Of a stretch of DNA of 64,000 bases, positions 32,751 through 41,414 are shown piece by piece. Below the pieces are notes generated by a model. That model did no database searches, was not told the DNA's origin, and worked only from the letters and a program-made list of their open reading frames with translations. The stretch is from Desulfovibrio sp. Fe33 (GTDB lineage: Bacteria; Desulfobacterota; Desulfovibrionia; Desulfovibrionales; Desulfovibrionaceae), in the NCBI RefSeq assembly GCF_028532725.1, contig NZ_JAQKGU010000006.1, forward strand, positions 1 through 64,000, read 5' to 3'. The position numbers and the translations under genes are program-made. How positions within the stretch are numbered: the stretch's first letter is position 1; each line of letters begins with the position of its first letter.

Positions 32751-34100
32751 CTATGCTTTTTGCCGTTTGCGGTTTTTCGGTCTGCGTCCGTGCATGAGCC
32801 AGACGCCCGACATCAGGATGAGCAGGGAGACGACCAGGAAGTGCAGGAACATGGCCTTCTGGATGGCGCCCCAGATGATGTAGATCGAACCGGCTCCGGC
32901 CAGGACCGGACAGAGGTAGCGGCTGGCGTTGCCCAGATCGGTGAAGGTTTTCATGACCCAGATGTAGAGGGAGATGTAAATGACGTACAGGAAGGCGATG
33001 GGCAGCTCGGAAATGTCCATGAAGTTGCCCCACCAGCCCGCGAAGTTGCCATACCAGACCAGCAGCCAGAAACAGGACAGTGCGTAGCCCAGAACGGCGG
33101 AATGGGTGGTGCTGTTGGTCACGGGATTGACCCGGCAGAAGAAGTCGGGTTTCGGGCCGAGCCCACGGGAGGCGATGGAGAACATGCCGCGCGCCGATCC
33201 CATGATGAGGCCGTTGAGGGTGCCCAGGCAGGAGATGATGACGAAGACCGTGAGCAGGGTGCCGCCCAGGCGTCCGAAGATGAGCGAAATGACCCGCACC
33301 GGGGCTGCGTCGCCCTCGGCCAGGACTTGTTCGTTGGTCAGAACGCCGGAAATGCCTATGTAGTAGAGCATGTAGATGCAGACCACGGCGATGGTTCCGA
33401 CCACTAGGGCGCGGGGGAGGGTCCGCTTGGCGTCCCGAAGTTCGGCGTTGATGACGGTGGCGATGATCCAGCCCTCGTAGGCGAAGGCCGTGGACAGGGT
33501 GGCCAGGGCCAGGCCGCCGCCTTCGCCGGAGACGGTCTTTGCCGCGGTGGTGAAGTTCTCCACGGTCATGCCGTTGCTCAGTCCGGCGATGGTTCCGACC
33601 ACGGCCACCAGGGCCAGGGGAATCAGTTTGACCACGGTGGACGTTACCTGCCATCGCCCGGCCAGGACGGGCGAGAAATAGTTGAGCAGGAAGAAAAGGG
33701 TCATGTAGACCCAGGACAGGGGCCACAGGATGTTTTCCGCGCCGAAAAGTCCCTGCGTGTAGTTGGCCGAGACCCAGGCCAGCACGGCCACCAGGGTGGG
33801 GTAGTAGATGAATGTCATGAACCAGGCCACCAGGTATCCGGCGGTTTTGCCGTAGGCCTGTTCGAAGTAGTCCACCACGCCGTTGACCCGTTCGATGCGG
33901 GTGGCGATCTTGGAGAAAACATAGGCGGTCACGACCATGATCGCGCCGCCGATGAGCCAGGCCAGCAGGGCCGTGGGCAGACTTCCGGCAGAGGCCTCAA
34001 GCACGTTGTCCGCCTTGAAGAATACGCCGGAGCCGATGACGATGCCCACGACCATGGCGGTCGCGGTCCAGAATCCGTACTTTTTCTGTAGAGTTTTCAT
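32751..34100 (-). CDS. APC-superfamily amino acid permease
   Basis: The 449-residue protein has about twelve membrane segments. The first, WTATAMVVGIVIGSGVFFKA, carries the GSG helix break of APC substrate sites, and AFAYEGWIIATVINAELRDAKRTLPRAL is the family's conserved segment around TM6-7. It resembles LAT/SteT-type exchangers, so substrate may be a neutral or cationic amino acid. I chose ATG 34100 because it opens the transport domain; the long upstream frame has no membrane or targeting logic. Divergent from the GntR operon at 34342. Confidence 0.85.
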   Translation of the reverse strand: MKTLQKKYGFWTATAMVVGIVIGSGVFFKADNVLEASAGSLPTALLAWLIGGAIMVVTAYVFSKIATRIERVNGVVDYFEQAYGKTAGYLVAWFMTFIYYPTLVAVLAWVSANYTQGLFGAENILWPLSWVYMTLFFLLNYFSPVLAGRWQVTSTVVKLIPLALVAVVGTIAGLSNGMTVENFTTAAKTVSGEGGGLALATLSTAFAYEGWIIATVINAELRDAKRTLPRALVVGTIAVVCIYMLYYIGISGVLTNEQVLAEGDAAPVRVISLIFGRLGGTLLTVFVIISCLGTLNGLIMGSARGMFSIASRGLGPKPDFFCRVNPVTNSTTHSAVLGYALSCFWLLVWYGNFAGWWGNFMDISELPIAFLYVIYISLYIWVMKTFTDLGNASRYLCPVLAGAGSIYIIWGAIQKAMFLHFLVVSLLILMSGVWLMHGRRPKNRKRQKA

Positions 34101-34279
34101 GATGATATGGAGTCGCCTCTCAAAAGGCAGTATAGGGGGTTGCAACCTCGGCCCGTTCTTCCGTTCAACCGCACCTCCTGCGGCGACAGGCCTAGGACCC
34201 CTTAACGCCGGGAGCGGGGTTACGTCCAGCCATTTCCCCTTTTTAGGGCTGTATTTCGGCCTTGTTTTTTCATTCCCCC

Positions 34280-34308
34280 TTGACTCGACGGTCAACATGG
34301 CCTAAACC
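34280..34308 (+). promoter_or_regulatory. Promoter candidate of the GntR-hydroxyacid dehydrogenase-TauE operon
   Basis: TTGACT (34280-34285), 17 bp, TAAACC (34303-34308). The operator-like repeat starts three bases downstream. Confidence 0.5.
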
Positions 34309-34310
34309 TG

Positions 34311-34325
34311 ATTGGTCCAACCAAT
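34311..34325. promoter_or_regulatory. FadR/LldR-type operator
   Basis: ATTGGT-CCA-ACCAAT: perfect 6-bp arms with a 3-bp spacer, matching the TGGTnnnACCA consensus of FadR/LldR-type GntR regulators. It covers the expected transcription start and lies 17 bp upstream of the regulator's ATG, so autoregulation is likely. Confidence 0.72.
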
Positions 34326-34341
34326 TTACAAGAGGCGGAGT

Positions 34342-35055
34342 ATGGAAGCCAGGCCAGTGACCAGAAGAAGCATGTCCGACGAGATCGTCAACCAGATCAA
34401 GGAGATGATCGACCACGGACGATTGCAGCCCGGAGACCGGCTGCCGGCCGAGCGGAAGCTGGCGGAGCAGTTCGGCGTGTCCCGCACCACGGTGCGCGAG
34501 GGCATCAAGATATTGTCCGAGTCCGGTCTCCTGACCAGCCGCCAGGGGGCGGGCACCTTTGTCAGCCGCCCCGACGAGGGAAGCCGGGAAGGATCGCTCA
34601 TCGAGGCGGTCCTGGCGGGTGATTACGATCTTCAGGACGTGTTCGAGGTGCGGAAGATGCTTGAGCCGGAAATAGCGGCCCTGGCGGCGCGCAACGGCTC
34701 GCCGGACGCCAAGATGCGGCTTGAGGCCATCATCATGGAGCAGGAACAGGCCATCCGGAGCGGCGAAAGCGGGGCGGGAATCGATCACCAGTTCCACCAG
34801 GCCCTGGCCGAAGCCTCGGGCAACCCGGTGTTGCGTGAAATGGTCTCGGCCCTGCACGAGGGGTTTTCCCGGAGCCGGTCCGAAGAGGTCCAGTCTCCCC
34901 AGCGGCAGAAGGCGTCGCTGGCCGCGCATCGGGCCATTGTGGAAGCGGTCAGAAACGGTCACGCCATGCGCGCCGAGCGGGCCATGCGCGAGCACCTCGA
35001 TGAAGTGGAAAGAATCATCTTTGATAATCAAAGAGAAGTATACTCAAGGAGATAG
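34342..35055 (+). CDS. GntR/FadR-family regulator (LldR-like)
   Basis: The 237-residue protein has an N-terminal winged helix (about 10-75: LQPGDRLPAERKLAEQFGVSRTTVREGIKIL) and an FCD ligand domain with the metal histidines in IDHQFHQALAEASGN and the SLAAHRAIVEAV and MREHLDEVE helices. LldR, PdhR and GlcC are relatives that sense 2-hydroxy or 2-oxo acids. The next gene, two bases away, encodes a 2-hydroxyacid dehydrogenase, which fits. Start ATG 34342 with GGCGGAG upstream. Confidence 0.87.
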   Translation: MEARPVTRRSMSDEIVNQIKEMIDHGRLQPGDRLPAERKLAEQFGVSRTTVREGIKILSESGLLTSRQGAGTFVSRPDEGSREGSLIEAVLAGDYDLQDVFEVRKMLEPEIAALAARNGSPDAKMRLEAIIMEQEQAIRSGESGAGIDHQFHQALAEASGNPVLREMVSALHEGFSRSRSEEVQSPQRQKASLAAHRAIVEAVRNGHAMRAERAMREHLDEVERIIFDNQREVYSRR

Positions 35056-35057
35056 CG

Positions 35058-36074
35058 ATGAAGGAGATTAAGGAGAAGGCTCGGGAACTGATGAAAGGCT
35101 TCTGCCGGGTGTGCAAGGTCTGCGACGGACGGGCCTGCGCGGGCGAGGTCCCGGGAATGGGCGGTCTGGGGACGGCCGCGTCCTTCAAGGCCAACGTGGA
35201 GGCCCTGGAAGGTTTCCGTCTGAATATGCGGCTTTTGCACGACGCGGCTGAACCCGATACGTCCGCGACGTTGCTGGGTATCGACATGTCCATGCCGGTC
35301 ATGGCCGCGCCCATCGGCGGCGTGTCCTTCAACATGGGCGGCGGCGTGTCCGAGGAAGATTACATCGACGCGGTCGTCGGCGGTTGCCGGGCGGCCGGGG
35401 TCATCGGCTGCACCGGCGACGGCGTGCCGCCCGTTATCCACGAGGCCGGTTTCGCCGCCATCGCGAAGAACGACGGCCACGGCATCCCGTTCATCAAGCC
35501 CTGGGAAGGCGTGGAGCTCGACGAGAAGTTGGAGAAGGCCCGCGCCGCCGGCTGTGCCGTGTTCGGCATGGACGTGGACGCCGCCGGGCTGATTACCCTG
35601 CGTCAGATGGGGCGCCCCGTGGCCCCGAAGCCCGTTGCCGAATTGGTCAAGATCATCGACAAGGTGCACGGCTGGGGCGCGAAGTTCATTCTCAAGGGGA
35701 TCATGACCCCGGACGAGGCCGCATTGGCCGTGGAGGCGGGCGCGGACGCCATCGTGGTCTCCAACCACGGCGGCCGCGTGCTCGATCACACCCCCGGCAC
35801 GGCCGAGGCCCTGCCCGACGTGGTCGAGAAGGTGCACGGCGACATCACCATCCTGGTGGACGGCGGCATCCGGACCGGCGCGGACATACTCAAGATGCTT
35901 GCGCTGGGCGCGAACGGTGTGCTCATCGGCCGTCCCGTGTCCGTGGCGGCTGTCGGCGGCTTGCAGGATGGGGTCGAGAAATACTTCGCGACCCTCAAGA
36001 GCCAGCTTTCCGGCGCCATGGTCCTGACCGGCTGCAAGGATATCGCTTCCATAGACGCGAACGTGCTGTTCTAA
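35058..36074 (+). CDS. FMN-dependent alpha-hydroxyacid dehydrogenase
   Basis: The 338-residue TIM-barrel flavoprotein has PVMAAPIGGVSFN near residue 80, IVVSNHGGRVLDHTPGTAEALP near 235 (substrate-binding His/Arg) and ILVDGGIRTGADILK, typical of L-lactate/glycolate oxidising enzymes. The N-terminus carries FCRVCKVCDGRACAGEVPGMGG, a cysteine-rich motif seen in an anaerobe branch, absent from aerobic lactate oxidases. It probably oxidises lactate or another 2-hydroxyacid in the cytoplasm, passing electrons to an unknown acceptor. Two bases after the regulator, with an AAGGAGAT site. Confidence 0.85.
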   Translation: MKEIKEKARELMKGFCRVCKVCDGRACAGEVPGMGGLGTAASFKANVEALEGFRLNMRLLHDAAEPDTSATLLGIDMSMPVMAAPIGGVSFNMGGGVSEEDYIDAVVGGCRAAGVIGCTGDGVPPVIHEAGFAAIAKNDGHGIPFIKPWEGVELDEKLEKARAAGCAVFGMDVDAAGLITLRQMGRPVAPKPVAELVKIIDKVHGWGAKFILKGIMTPDEAALAVEAGADAIVVSNHGGRVLDHTPGTAEALPDVVEKVHGDITILVDGGIRTGADILKMLALGANGVLIGRPVSVAAVGGLQDGVEKYFATLKSQLSGAMVLTGCKDIASIDANVLF

Positions 36075-36089
36075 AGGAGATTTCGACCC

Positions 36090-36890
36090 GTGATTACCAC
36101 CTACATACTCTACATATGCCTCGGCGCGGTCGCCGGGGTCCTGGCCGGATTGCTCGGCATCGGCGGGGGCCTGGTCATCGTGCCCATGCTCAACTTCGCC
36201 TTCGAATGGCAGAACTTCCCGGTGGAGCACATTCAGCACGTGGCGCTCGGCACGTCCATGGCGACGATCATCTTCACCTCCATCTCGTCCATGCGCGCCC
36301 ATCACAAGCGCGGGGCCATCAACTACAGCGCCTTCTGGCGGCTGGCTCCCGGCATCATCGTCGGAACGTACCTCGGCTCCTGGGTCGCCTCCCTGCTGTC
36401 CACCTTGTTCCTGAAGGTATTCTTCGGTCTGTTCCTCTATTACGTGGCCACCCAGATGCTTCTGAACATCAAGCCCAAGGGCGAGCGCGAACTGCCCGGC
36501 CATGCTGGCACCTTCGTGGCGGGCAGCGGCATCGGCGTCTTCTCTGCCCTGGTCGGCATCGGCGGCGGCACGCTGACCGTGCCCTTCCTGTCCTGGTGCA
36601 ACCAGACCATGCACACGGCCATCGCCACGGCTGCGGCCGTGGGCCTGCCCATCGCCCTGGCCGGGACGGCGGGATACGTGGTCAATGGCTGGTCCGTGGC
36701 GGGCATTCCCGGTCCGCACATCGGCTATGTGTACCTTCCGGCCCTGCTCGGCATCATCGTGACCAGCACGCTGACCGCGCCTTTCGGTGCCAAGCTGGCG
36801 CACAGCCTGCCCGTGACCAAGCTCAAGAAGATTTTCGCGATCCTCCTGTTCCTGGTCGGCACGCGTATGCTTTGGAACGCCTTGGCGTAA
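36090..36890 (+). CDS. TauE/SafE-family anion permease
   Basis: The 266-residue protein has about eight membrane segments in two repeats, each with the family glycine motif (LLGIGGGLVIVPML near 20 and LVGIGGGTLTVPFL near 150). Members move sulfite, sulfoacetate, 2-hydroxy or other organic acids; exporters and importers both occur. As the third gene of a hydroxyacid dehydrogenase operon it probably carries the substrate or product. Start is GTG 36090 with AAAGGAG upstream. A two-way terminator follows. Confidence 0.87.
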   Translation: MITTYILYICLGAVAGVLAGLLGIGGGLVIVPMLNFAFEWQNFPVEHIQHVALGTSMATIIFTSISSMRAHHKRGAINYSAFWRLAPGIIVGTYLGSWVASLLSTLFLKVFFGLFLYYVATQMLLNIKPKGERELPGHAGTFVAGSGIGVFSALVGIGGGTLTVPFLSWCNQTMHTAIATAAAVGLPIALAGTAGYVVNGWSVAGIPGPHIGYVYLPALLGIIVTSTLTAPFGAKLAHSLPVTKLKKIFAILLFLVGTRMLWNALA

Positions 36891-36947
36891 TCCTGGGTTT
36901 CCTGCGGCGGGCCGCCGCCTCCGAACTGTCTTGAATCAGGCAAAAAG

Positions 36948-36972
36948 AAAGGGACTGCGTTGCAGTCCCTTT
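36948..36972. terminator. Bidirectional terminator
   Basis: A perfect 11-bp stem (aaagggactgc/gcagtcccttt) with a 3-base loop is flanked by T tracts on both strands. It serves the TauE gene on the plus strand and the 107-residue protein gene on the minus strand. Confidence 0.88.
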
Positions 36973-36995
36973 TTCATTGTGCGTGGGTAAGCGGA

Positions 36996-37319
36996 TTACA
37001 GGCCGTGGTCCCTTTGGTGCGCGTCCAGCACGTTGTCCACGCGGACGAGCTTCTCCTCGATTTTTCCGGGCTTGATCGTATAGCGGGTGACGGTCCATTC
37101 GAGCTGGTCGATGAACTCCACGTGCCCGTAGCCGTTTTCGGGCAGGTTGTCGCGTACGGCTTCGATGAAGTCGTCGATGAGGATGTAGTGGCCCTCGTGG
37201 TCGACGCGCAGGACGTCGCCGTTGTAGTCCACCTGTTCGAAGGGCATCAGGTCCTTTATTTTCTCGAATATTTCAGGACTGATGCGGTGAAAGTCGCCAT
37301 AGACGCGGACATCTTCCAT
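36996..37319 (-). CDS. Small acidic protein, unknown function
   Basis: The 107-residue product (MEDVRVYGDFHRISPEIF...) is rich in acidic and aromatic residues, has no signal or membrane segment, and looks like a compact alpha/beta protein with strands DVLRVDHEGHYILIDDFI and RYTIKPGKIEEKLVRVD. I do not recognise a family. It lies 35 bp downstream of the GT2 gene and is probably the last gene of the lpxB-GT2 transcript. Confidence 0.7.
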   Translation of the reverse strand: MEDVRVYGDFHRISPEIFEKIKDLMPFEQVDYNGDVLRVDHEGHYILIDDFIEAVRDNLPENGYGHVEFIDQLEWTVTRYTIKPGKIEEKLVRVDNVLDAHQRDHGL

Positions 37320-37354
37320 GCTCTTGCTCCATTGGGGAATGTGATGGGCAGGAA

Positions 37355-39043
37355 TTAGGCATTCAGGCCCAGGCGGTCAACCAGGAAGCGGGATTTTTCT
37401 TCGAGATCGGCCCAGAGCATGGCCCGGTTCTCCCGGCCCAGACGGTCCAGTTCCTCGTCCGAGTATTTGGTGTCCAGTTTGAGCTTGTTGCCCATGACCT
37501 GGCCGATTTGCCTGGCCGTTTTGGACTTGGCCAGGGAGGAGTGCTGTACGTGGCGCACGGCCAGGCCGCCCACATACAGGGCCGGGGTGCCGTCGAGGCT
37601 CGCGCGCAGGTCGCGGTCCAGATCGTCGAACTGGGACGGCGTGTAGCGCAGGTCGAAGGGGCCGGTCCGCCCGATGGAGCGCATGTTGACCAGGTGGCAG
37701 CAGCCCGACACGGAAAGGCAGGGCCGGGTATAGGTGAACATCCCTGTGTCCGGGCTGCCCGCGCAGTTATCGTGGACAGGCACGCGGTTGGGCAGTGCGT
37801 CGGGTTCTCCCTCGGGCGGCCGCACGGGAAAGATGTTGTAGTCCGCGGATTGCAGTCCGAAAGGCGGGACCGCGGCGGTGATCCGGCAGCCCACGGCCCC
37901 TAGGTCGTCGCGCCCCTGCGCCGGTCCGAGCAATCGCGGCAGCCAGTCTTCGGGGAGGATGATGTCGTCATCCAGAAATGCGGCCCATCGCGCCTTGCGC
38001 ACTGCGGGCAGGGACAGAAGCCAGTTGCGCGCGGCGGGCGCGCCCACGTTGACCGGGAGGGTTTCGATGTGGAATCGGTCCGCGCCGAACCTTTGCGCTG
38101 CCTGGGCGAGGACCTCGCCGGTATGGTCGGAGGACCCGTTGTTCAGTGCGAAGATTCCGGCCCGGCCGATTTCGCTTCGCAGGAGGGATTCCAGGGTCTC
38201 GGCCAGGAGGTCGGCCTTGTTCCAGGAGTAGAGCAGCACGGCGGCTTCCTCGCACTGCGCGGGGGACGCCACGGGCGCGGGGCGGAAAAGGTCGTGGAGC
38301 TTGAGCGTCAGGTTGACGTGCCAGGGGATGGCCTGCCACAGCCCTGCGAGCGCGCCCTTGGCCTCGCCGGTTCGTCCCATACGCAACAGCAGCTCGCCGC
38401 CCGCATAGGCCCGCCATAACCCCCAGAGATTCGGGTCGAGGCTTTCGATGATCGGCAGGGCCTCATCGGGCGGCAGGCAGTGGAAGGCCCGGTCCGCTTC
38501 GAAGCGCGCCCGCAGGGGAAGGGCGGCCTCGGGCCATCGGACCATGTCGAGGGCGGCCTTGGCGATCTCCGGCCTTCCCATGTGGATGAGGTCACGCCAG
38601 ATGTGGCGCAGCCAGCCGAGCCCCTTGGCCGGGTCGTTCAGGACCACGGCCAGGAAGCGCAGGATCAGGCTTCGGTCGTCCTGTCGGGCCAGCTCGTACC
38701 ATGCGTCCGCGGCCTCGCCTTCACCCGGTTGCGCGGATTCGGCGGCCAGGATCATGAGCCGGGCCAGGGTGCGGTCCGTCTTGAGCCCGAGATTGACGGC
38801 CTTGACCGCCCAACGGGCCAGGTCGGGATGCAGCGGGTAAGCCTGCATTCCCCACAGCGCCATGCCCATGGCCGCGCTTTTGCAGCCGGGATTCTCCTCG
38901 CTCAGGAGGAACAGGCCGGGCAGGAGTCCGGCCAGGGACTCGGGCAGGCCCATGCCCAGTTGCCAGCCGGAAAAATGACGCGCGAATGCGGGCTGGACGG
39001 GGGCGCAGGGCGGCAGGGTGCGGGGGAAGGCGAAGCGGTTCAT
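37355..39043 (-). CDS. Glycosyltransferase family 2 protein with helical N-terminal domain
   Basis: The 562-residue protein has an N-terminal helical, TPR-like region (about 1-255) and a GT-A domain starting AAVLLYSWNKADLLAETLESLL, with the nucleotide-sugar metal motif AAFLDDDIILPEDW (DxD) and later DLDRDLRASL. The family moves sugars to lipids, polysaccharides or proteins; desulfovibrios have several such long GT2 proteins tied to surface glycans. It is 39 bp downstream of lpxB on the same strand. Cytoplasmic, no membrane segments. Confidence 0.85.
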   Translation of the reverse strand: MNRFAFPRTLPPCAPVQPAFARHFSGWQLGMGLPESLAGLLPGLFLLSEENPGCKSAAMGMALWGMQAYPLHPDLARWAVKAVNLGLKTDRTLARLMILAAESAQPGEGEAADAWYELARQDDRSLILRFLAVVLNDPAKGLGWLRHIWRDLIHMGRPEIAKAALDMVRWPEAALPLRARFEADRAFHCLPPDEALPIIESLDPNLWGLWRAYAGGELLLRMGRTGEAKGALAGLWQAIPWHVNLTLKLHDLFRPAPVASPAQCEEAAVLLYSWNKADLLAETLESLLRSEIGRAGIFALNNGSSDHTGEVLAQAAQRFGADRFHIETLPVNVGAPAARNWLLSLPAVRKARWAAFLDDDIILPEDWLPRLLGPAQGRDDLGAVGCRITAAVPPFGLQSADYNIFPVRPPEGEPDALPNRVPVHDNCAGSPDTGMFTYTRPCLSVSGCCHLVNMRSIGRTGPFDLRYTPSQFDDLDRDLRASLDGTPALYVGGLAVRHVQHSSLAKSKTARQIGQVMGNKLKLDTKYSDEELDRLGRENRAMLWADLEEKSRFLVDRLGLNA

Positions 39044-39082
39044 TATGGCTGCCGTTTAACAGAAATGGCGGGCAGGCGCCAG

Positions 39083-40231
39083 TCAGCCGGTCGGCGATGC
39101 GAGTTTTCCGAGGTCGTCGAGAATGATCCGGGCGGCGCGAAGGGGCGCGCCTGGGTCGCCGACCATGGTGCGCAGGACGTTGAGCCCGTCCTTCACTTCC
39201 CGGTAGGCTTCGGGATCGTCCAGCCAGTTCCGGGCCGTTCGGGCCAGGTTCTCCGGCGAGGCTTTCTTGCCGATGAATTCCGGGTAGATTTCGCGGCCGA
39301 GGATGAGATTGGGCAGGGAAATGAATTCGACGTTGACGAGCAGCCGCCCGATCAGTTCGGACAGGGGAGAGACCTTGTAGGCCACCAGGACCGGGGTGCC
39401 GATGAGCGCGGTTTCCAGCGTGACGGTGCCCGAGGCAGCCAGGATGAACTTGCACGACCTGAAGGTCTCGTAACGGTCGTCCGGTGAGACGAAGGAAACC
39501 GGGATGTCGTCGGGCCACAGGGCGCGCAGCAGGGATTCGTCCATGCCCGGCGCACGGACCAGGACGTATTCCAGGCCGGGATGGTCGGCGGCGAGCAGCC
39601 GGGCCGTGTCCGCGAACACCGGGAGCAGGGACGAGACCTCCTTTGTCCGGCTGCCGGGCAGCAGGCCCACGCGGTTCTCGTCCGGTTGCGCGGCGTCCAG
39701 CCTGTCCAAAGGCAGCACATCCATGAGCGGATGCCCCACGTAGTCCACATCCATGCCGTATTTCGCGTAGAAATCCCTTTCGAAGGGCAGGATGCAGATG
39801 ACCTTGCGGACGAATTCGCGCAGGAATTCGGCCCTGCCCGAACGCCACGCCCATATCTGCGGGCTGATGTAGTAGTAGACAGGGATGCCGAGCTTCCTGG
39901 CTATCCGGGCTATGCGGAAATTGAATTCCGGGCAGTCCACCAGGATGATGGCCCTGGGCCGGATGGCCTCAAGCTCGCCCCTGATGACCCTGAGCAGTTT
40001 GAGAATGCGCGGCAGGCCGCCGAGGATTTCGGTGATTCCCACCAGGGAAATTTCACGCATGGAATGGCGGGGCCGAAGTCCCTCCGCCTCCATGGCCGGG
40101 CCTCCCATGCCGGTGAAGGATACGCCCGGGTCCGCCTGCCGGAGCGCCTTCATGAGCTCCGCGCCGTGCAAATCGCCGGAAGCCTCGCCCACGCTGAACC
40201 AGATGGGGCCTGATGGATTGCCTTTCTGCAT
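39083..40231 (-). CDS. lpxB: Lipid-A-disaccharide synthase
   Basis: This 382-residue GT19 enzyme joins lipid X and UDP-2,3-diacylglucosamine to make the lipid A disaccharide. Typical motifs are WFSVGEASGDLHGAELM at the start, GHPLMD near 165, LLPGSRTKEV near 195 and SGTVTLETAL near 270. The other lpx genes are not in the window. A Gfo/Idh-type oxidoreductase, often next to lpx genes in this lineage, is divergent across a 131-bp gap. Confidence 0.94.
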   Translation of the reverse strand: MQKGNPSGPIWFSVGEASGDLHGAELMKALRQADPGVSFTGMGGPAMEAEGLRPRHSMREISLVGITEILGGLPRILKLLRVIRGELEAIRPRAIILVDCPEFNFRIARIARKLGIPVYYYISPQIWAWRSGRAEFLREFVRKVICILPFERDFYAKYGMDVDYVGHPLMDVLPLDRLDAAQPDENRVGLLPGSRTKEVSSLLPVFADTARLLAADHPGLEYVLVRAPGMDESLLRALWPDDIPVSFVSPDDRYETFRSCKFILAASGTVTLETALIGTPVLVAYKVSPLSELIGRLLVNVEFISLPNLILGREIYPEFIGKKASPENLARTARNWLDDPEAYREVKDGLNVLRTMVGDPGAPLRAARIILDDLGKLASPTG

Positions 40232-40362
40232 GGACAGTTAGTAGCCCATGTGCGGTCCGGCCGCAAGACGAACCGGGGAATGCGTCTCTACGGGGTTGCC
40301 ATAGGGGCCGTTGCCCTGTACTACTCACACGCACACGCGAACCCTAGAACGAGGTTACATAT

Positions 40363-41286
40363 ATGATAAAAGTCGGAGTCGTCGGCCTGGGTTGGATGGG
40401 CAGAGTGCATCTGCGCAACTATACCGAGATGGCGGGCGTGGAAGTTGTCGGAGTGGTCGATGTCGATCCGAAGGCCCGCGAAGAGGTCGAAGCCCAGTTC
40501 GGAGTGAAGGCCTTCGCCTCGCTGGACGAACTGCTCAAGCTCGACCTGGACGCCATGTCCATCTGCGTGCCCACCAGCCTGCACCATGAAACCGGTCTCA
40601 AGGTCATGGACAAGGGCATCAACGCCATCATCGAGAAGCCCCTTGCCGCGACGGCGGCCGAGGGCGAGGAACTTGTCGCCAAGGCCAGGGAAAAGGGCGT
40701 GGCCCTCATGGTCGGACACGTGGAACGCTTCAACCCCGCGGTCTCCCGGGTCAAGGAGCTCGTCGGGGACGACGTCATCTCCATCCAGATCGAGCGCGTG
40801 GGTCCGTATCCGCCGCGTATTCAGGATGTGGGCGTCATCAAGGATCTCGGTTCCCACGATATCGATCTCATCCGCTACCTGACCGGCTCCGAGTTCAAGA
40901 CCGTGTACGCGGTTTCCTCCACCTCCCTGGGCAAGCACGAGGACTCCGCCCTCATCACCTGCGAGATGGAAAACGGCGTGCTCGCCAACATCACCACCAA
41001 CTGGGTCACTCCCTACAAGGGACGCAAGATCAACGTCGCCTGCGAGTCCAAGTACATCGCCGCCAACCTGATTACCCAGGAGGTCAAGGAATACTCGGCC
41101 TTCTCCACCTACGACAAATCCTATTCCGTGCGCGAGTGGCCGCTTATGTTCCGCGAGCCGGTCAAGGCCGAACTGACCGCCTTCCTCGACGCCCTGCGCA
41201 ACGGCACTCCGGTTCCCATCACCGGCGAAGACGGCCTCGAAGTGCTCAAGACCTTCGAACGCATCTTCGACTGCCTCGACAAATAA
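40363..41286 (+). CDS. Gfo/Idh/MocA-family oxidoreductase
   Basis: The 307-residue NAD(P)-dependent enzyme has a Rossmann start VGVVGLGWMGRVHLRNY, the family lysine in IIEKPLA (about residue 90) and HDIDLIRYLTG near 168. Relatives oxidise or reduce sugars and sugar nucleotides; next to lpxB a role in UDP-sugar modification for lipid A or LPS is plausible. Start ATG 40363; an AACGAGG site lies upstream. A strong two-way terminator follows. Confidence 0.85.
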   Translation: MIKVGVVGLGWMGRVHLRNYTEMAGVEVVGVVDVDPKAREEVEAQFGVKAFASLDELLKLDLDAMSICVPTSLHHETGLKVMDKGINAIIEKPLAATAAEGEELVAKAREKGVALMVGHVERFNPAVSRVKELVGDDVISIQIERVGPYPPRIQDVGVIKDLGSHDIDLIRYLTGSEFKTVYAVSSTSLGKHEDSALITCEMENGVLANITTNWVTPYKGRKINVACESKYIAANLITQEVKEYSAFSTYDKSYSVREWPLMFREPVKAELTAFLDALRNGTPVPITGEDGLEVLKTFERIFDCLDK

Positions 41287-41305
41287 CGTCGGCGGCACAT
41301 GCAAC

Positions 41306-41342
41306 AAAAAAGCGCCCGCTTCATGGAAGCGGGCGCTTTTTT
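41306..41342. terminator. Bidirectional terminator
   Basis: A perfect 16-bp stem including A/T flanks (core agcgcccgctt/aagcgggcgct) gives T runs on both strands, serving the Gfo/Idh gene and the BON lipoprotein gene. Confidence 0.9.
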
Positions 41343-41414
41343 GTCGTCGGGGGCCTGCCGTCGGCGAGCGGGTTTTCCGGGGTGCGGATGAACGGTCGCG
41401 CGCCGCTGCCCGGG

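Noticed and set aside
34101-34298. N-terminal extension of the amino acid permease by 66 codons
   Set aside because: The extension is basic and proline-rich with no membrane logic and runs into the promoter of the divergent operon; the ATG at 34100 opens the transport domain directly.
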